Positions 5,987 through 9,302 of a stretch of 9,302 nucleotides of DNA are shown piece by piece (the stretch's first letter is position 1; each line of letters starts with the position of its first letter). The notes under the pieces were generated by a model, which was not told where the DNA came from, searched no databases, and saw only the letters and a list, made by a program, of their open reading frames with translations. Where the stretch lies: the NCBI GenBank assembly GCA_022562655.1, contig JADFOU010000065.1:1-9302 (forward strand), read 5' to 3'. This DNA comes from a candidate division TA06 bacterium (GTDB lineage: Bacteria > Hydrothermota > DG-26 > E44-bin18 > JADFOU01). A program made the position numbers and the translations under genes.

Positions 5987-6753
5987 GGCTCTTACTCATT
6001 GCAGTAGCAGGGTGGGGGCTTCTCTTCGGCTGTGGGAAAGGGGAGAAGGCGGAAGAGGCTCAAATTGAAAAACCATCCGAAGAGATTCCTATAGAGAAAC
6101 CTGAGACAACAACATCCATCGGTAGAGGGACGATTGTCGGAAAGGTCACCTTTGTAGGGGAACCGGTTCCTCCTCAAGCAATCGCCATTGACAAGGATGT
6201 GGAAATCTGCGGAAAGGAGAAAAAGTTCTCTGAGGATCTCGTTGTCTCCAAGACGAACAAAGGATTGAAGAATGTTGTTGTCACCCTCCTGAATCCCCCT
6301 GAATCCCCCTTTACCGAAGGGGGAGATGGGGGGATCTTGGACCAGCGGGGGTGTTGGTTCTATCCCCATATCCAGGTCATCCCAACGGGATCGACTCTGG
6401 AAATCCTGAACAGCGATGGGATTCTCCACAACATCCACACCTTTAGCATGGAGAACCCTCCCTTCAATAAGGCTCAGCCGGGGTTCAAAAAGAAGATGAC
6501 CGAGAGTTTTGAGTTTCCGGAGATCATCCGGGTGAAATGCGATGCCCATCCCTGGATGGGAGCCTGGCTTGTGATTGCGGAACATCCTTATTATGCTCTA
6601 ACCGATGAGTCAGGTTCTTTTCGAATTGAGAATGCCCCCGAAGGAAAGCACACACTCCATTTCTGGCACGAAAAATTGGGAAAGAAGCTCCGAGACGTAA
6701 AGGTAACAGCCGGTGAAGATTCCAAAGTTGAGATTCAGTACCAAGAAAAATGA
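5983..6753 (+). CDS. Lipoprotein cupredoxin with carboxypeptidase-regulatory-like domain, copy 2
   Basis: A paralogue of the preceding gene, also 256 residues, with a lipobox-like LLFGC whose C17 is the probable lipid-bearing cysteine. A charged, proline/glutamate-rich spacer (20-45) follows, which would hold the domain away from the membrane. Candidate copper ligands are H149 (LHNIH) and C186, H189, M192 in CDAHPWM. C76 and C124 match the possible disulphide of copy 1. The C-terminal DESGSFRIENAPEGKHTLHFWH is the regulatory-like domain. AGAGG (5974-5978) precedes the ATG, which overlaps the previous stop. Residues 104-119 (NPPESPFTEGGDGGIL) differ completely from copy 1 and are encoded by a palindromic repeat. 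A soluble plus a membrane-tethered copy suggests carrier and docking roles, an inference. Confidence 0.82.
   Translation: MRLLLIAVAGWGLLFGCGKGEKAEEAQIEKPSEEIPIEKPETTTSIGRGTIVGKVTFVGEPVPPQAIAIDKDVEICGKEKKFSEDLVVSKTNKGLKNVVVTLLNPPESPFTEGGDGGILDQRGCWFYPHIQVIPTGSTLEILNSDGILHNIHTFSMENPPFNKAQPGFKKKMTESFEFPEIIRVKCDAHPWMGAWLVIAEHPYYALTDESGSFRIENAPEGKHTLHFWHEKLGKKLRDVKVTAGEDSKVEIQYQEK
6291..6335. repeat. Palindromic repeat inserted in a cupredoxin loop
   Basis: Two GAATCCCCCT units are followed by TTACCGA and then by GGGGGA and GGGGGGA stretches. The inner arms CCCCCT (6305-6310) and AGGGGG (6318-6323) form a perfect stem, and the outer C- and G-runs can extend it. It matches in style the dispersed AATCCCCCT...AGGGGGA repeats I recall from several phyla. 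It is read in frame as NPPESPFTEGGDGGIL. Confidence 0.75.
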
Positions 6754-8825
6754 CAAATAATACATCCGTTAAATGGTTAAATGGTAAATTGTTGAAATTA
6801 ACGAATTACCAATTACCAATTACCGTCTTACTTTTTGTCATTTTTCATTTGACTCTATCCACTGCTTTCGCCCAGGCTCCCATAGACGGAGGAGAGAGTT
6901 ACAGAACCTTCTTTGGTCTCAACTCGAGGCTGGTGGTCTGGATCGTTGCAGAACTCCACTTGATGTTCGGTGCCTTTGTCCTGGGTGTCCCCATCTTTGC
7001 GGTGATTGTGGAGTTCATCGGGATGAAGACAAAAGATTCGAGATATGACCGCTTGGCCTATGAGTTCACGAAACTCCTCTCCGCCGCCTTCGCTACGACA
7101 GCCGCTCTGGGAGGACTTCTCGCCTTCACCCTCTTTGGGCTCTACCCCCATTTCATGAATTATATGACGGGGGTTTTTCATGAATCGATGTATATCTACG
7201 CCCTCCTCTTCTTCGCTGAGGGGTTCACACTCTATCTCTACTATTACTCCTGGGAAAGGCTCCAGAATAAGAAATGGCTCCATCTGACCCTGGGAATCTT
7301 TCTCAATCTCTGGGGAACGATCCTCCTGGTCATTGCCAATTCCTGGGCAACATTTATGATGACTCCCACGGGGATTGAAGAAGACACGGGGAGGTTCATC
7401 GGGACAGCATGGGAAGCCATCCGGAACCCTCTCTGGATGCCCCTCAATATCCATCGCCTTTTGGGGAATGTCGCCTTTGGAGGGTTTATCGCAGGGGCCT
7501 ATGCGGCTGTTAAATTCTTGGGGGCAAAGACTGACGAGGAGCGAGCCCACTATGATTGGATGGGGTATGTGGGCAATTTTGTGGGGCTCGCCGCCCTCAT
7601 CCCCCTCCCCTTTGCCGGTTACTATATGGGGCGAGAGATCTATAGCGCAAGCCCGGTGATGGGGAACAACATGATGGGGGGTGCTTTCTCCTGGACTTTC
7701 ATTATCCAGGCGATTCTTGTAGGCGCCATCTTCATTGGAGGAAATTACTATCTCTGGACCGGGATGGGGAGGATTCCGGGGGCTGAGAGGTATGTGAAGT
7801 ACATCAAGTACATCAATGTCATTCTCTTTCTCTGTTTCGCCGTCTGGCTCACCCCCCACAACCTTCCTCTCACCTCAGAGGAGCAGATTATCATGGGAGG
7901 TCAGTATCACCCGGTTTTAAAATATCTGGGATTGATGGCGGCGAAGAACGCGGTAATCCAGTTCATCATCCTCTCCACTTTCTTCAGCCTCCTCCTTTAT
8001 CGCAGGGGGAACAAGGGAAAACTATTCCCCTTCTCGGAGCAGGGGAATACAGCAAAGATTATCTTGATGGGAGTCGGGGCTGTCTGTCTTCTCCTCTTGG
8101 GGAACTATGCCAGAATCCTCCTCACCCTCGACCCATCTGTTATGGATTTAGCTCCAGAAAAAGCCCAGTATTTCAAGCTTCCGGCAATGCTCCTCCTCGC
8201 ACAGATGGGAACCTTCCTCCTCGCCATTCTCCTCACCTTTCAAAACAAGGGAATCCTTGCCCAGTTGGTCTGTTTTGGGATGACGGTCTCGAGCGCTGTT
8301 TTCTTCCTGGGGGTTTATGGTTTCGTCGTGATGACGAATGCAAACCCCTTTCTTCGGCAGATCGCTGTCGTTCAGGTTTTATTGGTTGGAAGTTGTCTCA
8401 TCATGGTAACCGCCATTGACACCTTCCTCTTCCGAAAGGCGGAACTGGTCGGAGGCATGATCTGGGGGAAGATGACCGCCCGTTCCCAGTATACCCTCGT
8501 CTTTCTCTGCGTTGCCATTGTTCTCCTGATGGGACTGATGGGCTTTATCCGTTCTGGACTCCGGGAGAACTGGCATATCTATGGGGTCTTGCAGGATACC
8601 TCACCCGACTTCTGGACACCGACTAACGCCTATATGGGTCGAGTGGTTGGGGCGATCGTTCTCATCTTCCTGGGATCGGTCTCCTTCGTCTTCTGGCTCG
8701 CCGGGCTGGGAGAGAAGGAGGAGGTCAAAACCCCACAGCTTGGTGGCACAGGCATCCTGCCTGTGACCACGGGGAATCCGGGTCATACAAATCCTGAACC
8801 AAAAAGGGATAAAGAGAAGTTATGA
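6750..8825 (+). CDS. Cytochrome bd-like (CydA-like) membrane protein, copy B (long form)
   Basis: A 691-residue paralogue of the protein at 506, colinear with it. Signal peptide core about 26-40, cleavage near TAFA/Q. Counterparts of E. coli CydA residues: R60 (R9), H70 (H19), E157 (E107), H235 (H186), M396 in GLMAAKN (M393). E99 falls on Y150, and the E445/GRQPW region reads RSGLRENW with serine at the E445 place. The Q-loop is missing. About 73 extra residues between M396 and the conserved IWGKMTARSQYT, compared with copy A, add roughly two helices (about 475-530). Residues 663-691 form a soluble tail partly made of repeat DNA. The ATG overlaps the cupredoxin stop; TTG codons at 6789 and 6792 would also give a good signal peptide. 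It is the presumed terminal or central unit of module B, fed by cupredoxins or cytochrome c. Confidence 0.86.
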   Translation: MTNNTSVKWLNGKLLKLTNYQLPITVLLFVIFHLTLSTAFAQAPIDGGESYRTFFGLNSRLVVWIVAELHLMFGAFVLGVPIFAVIVEFIGMKTKDSRYDRLAYEFTKLLSAAFATTAALGGLLAFTLFGLYPHFMNYMTGVFHESMYIYALLFFAEGFTLYLYYYSWERLQNKKWLHLTLGIFLNLWGTILLVIANSWATFMMTPTGIEEDTGRFIGTAWEAIRNPLWMPLNIHRLLGNVAFGGFIAGAYAAVKFLGAKTDEERAHYDWMGYVGNFVGLAALIPLPFAGYYMGREIYSASPVMGNNMMGGAFSWTFIIQAILVGAIFIGGNYYLWTGMGRIPGAERYVKYIKYINVILFLCFAVWLTPHNLPLTSEEQIIMGGQYHPVLKYLGLMAAKNAVIQFIILSTFFSLLLYRRGNKGKLFPFSEQGNTAKIILMGVGAVCLLLLGNYARILLTLDPSVMDLAPEKAQYFKLPAMLLLAQMGTFLLAILLTFQNKGILAQLVCFGMTVSSAVFFLGVYGFVVMTNANPFLRQIAVVQVLLVGSCLIMVTAIDTFLFRKAELVGGMIWGKMTARSQYTLVFLCVAIVLLMGLMGFIRSGLRENWHIYGVLQDTSPDFWTPTNAYMGRVVGAIVLIFLGSVSFVFWLAGLGEKEEVKTPQLGGTGILPVTTGNPGHTNPEPKRDKEKL
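6771..6824 (+). repeat. Repeat-derived leader with AATTACC heptamers
   Basis: Two imperfect AAATGGT units (6771-6785) are followed by AAATTGT and then by three perfect AATTACC copies at 6804-6824. Together they encode residues 8-25 of the long CydA-like protein, ending in NYQLPIT. This is the same position in the gene as the AATATCG and CTTCCTG arrays of copy A, but with unrelated repeat sequence. Confidence 0.75.
8747..8765. repeat. CACAGGC-ATCCT-GCCTGTG hairpin at the end of the long CydA-like gene
   Basis: Perfect seven-base arms surround ATCCT. Read on the + strand it gives GTGILPV, and on the other strand it gives QDACAT. I recognise these as peptides that recur in spurious or extended proteins of many environmental genomes because the underlying repeat is dispersed. 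It forms part of the C-terminal tail after the last membrane helix. Confidence 0.75.
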
Positions 8826-9302
8826 ACTTTCTCAAGATCGCCATCTTCACCATCATGATCATCGCCCTCTTCGTCTATGTGAGCGAGGTCCTGACCAAGA
8901 TCTCCGGCCAAGCTGTTGTCACGGTGGCCGTGGAAGGGGTAAACCCCGAGGCGGGGGAGGCAATCTTCTGGGGAAAGGGGAAATGCCATACCTGCCACTC
9001 CATCGGAGGCCAGGGAAGTGCGATTCGGTGCCCGAATCTTGGTGAGGGTTCACAGGGTCCCATCATGGCCATCCGGGCAGAGGAAAGGGCGAAGGAGCAG
9101 GGGCTGAAATCCGGAACGGAATATCTAATCGAATCTCTTTCCGAGCCGGGGGCCTATGTGGTGGAGGGTTTCAAAAATGAGATGCCACTCGTCTATAAAC
9201 CCCCAATCCTCCTCCAGCCGGATGAAATTAAGGCGGTGATCTCCTATCTCCAGAGCCTCGGGGGCGAGGTGGATATCGGGGCGATAAAGCTTCCCGAGGT
9301 GA
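8822..9302 (+). CDS. c-type cytochrome, membrane-anchored, truncated by the window end
   Basis: The first 160 residues of a protein whose ATG overlaps the preceding stop (ATGA), with an AGAGAAG site just before it. An N-terminal hydrophobic anchor (4-20) leads to a cytochrome c domain with haem motif CHTCH (55-59) and probable ligand M121 in NEMPLVYKPPILL, ending in the conserved ISYLQSLGGEV. The layout matches domain 1 of the four-haem cytochrome at 2338 (anchor, one CxxCH, MPDA-type ligand, IGFLQSLGGEV, then a linker), and both follow a CydA-like gene. More haem domains are therefore expected beyond the window edge. A cysteine at 70 is additional and of unknown role. Confidence 0.87.
   Translation, partial: MNFLKIAIFTIMIIALFVYVSEVLTKISGQAVVTVAVEGVNPEAGEAIFWGKGKCHTCHSIGGQGSAIRCPNLGEGSQGPIMAIRAEERAKEQGLKSGTEYLIESLSEPGAYVVEGFKNEMPLVYKPPILLQPDEIKAVISYLQSLGGEVDIGAIKLPEV

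Noticed and set aside
5992..6585. Minus-strand open frame opposite the cupredoxin, matched by a similar one at 5327-5779
   Set aside because: The pair look alike only because the cupredoxin genes are paralogous on the other strand.
6855..7859. Long open frame on the minus strand (334 residues) opposite the long CydA-like gene
   Set aside because: It is antisense to a clear homologous membrane protein and has a polar, Pro/Gly/Glu-rich composition typical of the reverse reading of helix codons.
8601..8786. Minus-strand frame containing QDACAT
   Set aside because: The peptide is the reverse reading of a dispersed hairpin repeat and not evidence of a gene.

Overview
All recognisable genes lie on the + strand and encode an envelope electron-transfer locus. 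The main parts are two cytochrome bd-like (CydA-like) membrane proteins, mono- and multi-domain c-type cytochromes, and a tandem pair of cupredoxins. Signal peptides, lipobox-like cysteines and CxxCH haem motifs point to a Gram-negative bacterium with periplasmic respiration. The CydA-like proteins resemble the bd-like oxidases I recall from Nitrospira and related uncultivated lineages. Together with the many small dispersed repeats this suggests a Nitrospirota- or Desulfobacterota-like environmental organism, but the sequence alone cannot fix the taxon.

Module A (1-4882): the last codons of an upstream gene overlap (TAATG) a small monohaem cytochrome c (43-501). Next come a 578-residue CydA-like protein (506-2242), a cytochrome with four c-type domains (2338-3606), a small cytoplasmic TPR protein whose 3' end looks frameshifted (3667-4083, probably meant to end at 4142), and a membrane-anchored monohaem cytochrome c (4139-4882). 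A 333-bp spacer (4883-5215) follows, filled with short hairpins and a degenerate heptamer array.

Module B (5216-9302, cut by the window end): two paralogous cupredoxin/carboxypeptidase-regulatory-like proteins (5216-5986 and 5983-6753), a second, larger CydA-like protein (6750-8825) and the start of another cytochrome c (8822-9302+). All its junctions are ATGA overlaps, so it is one translationally coupled operon. The order CydA-like then multidomain cytochrome c occurs in both modules, which indicates duplication of that pair.

Proposed joint function (inference): the cupredoxins and cytochromes pass electrons in the periplasm to or from the CydA-like proteins. No CydB is present. The quinol-binding Q-loop is missing, and by eye two glutamates of the E. 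coli oxygen-reducing site (E99, E445) are replaced, while R9, H19, E107, H186 and M393 have counterparts. The true reaction (O2 reduction with cytochrome c or copper-protein donor, another electron acceptor, or plain electron transfer) is open.

The second theme is repeat DNA inside genes. The signal peptides of three proteins, one internal loop, one linker and one C-terminus are encoded by sequences that look like dispersed intergenic repeats, several with a seven-base period. Seven-base arrays between a start codon and the gene body could switch expression by slippage, or may simply mark places where proteins tolerate insertions.
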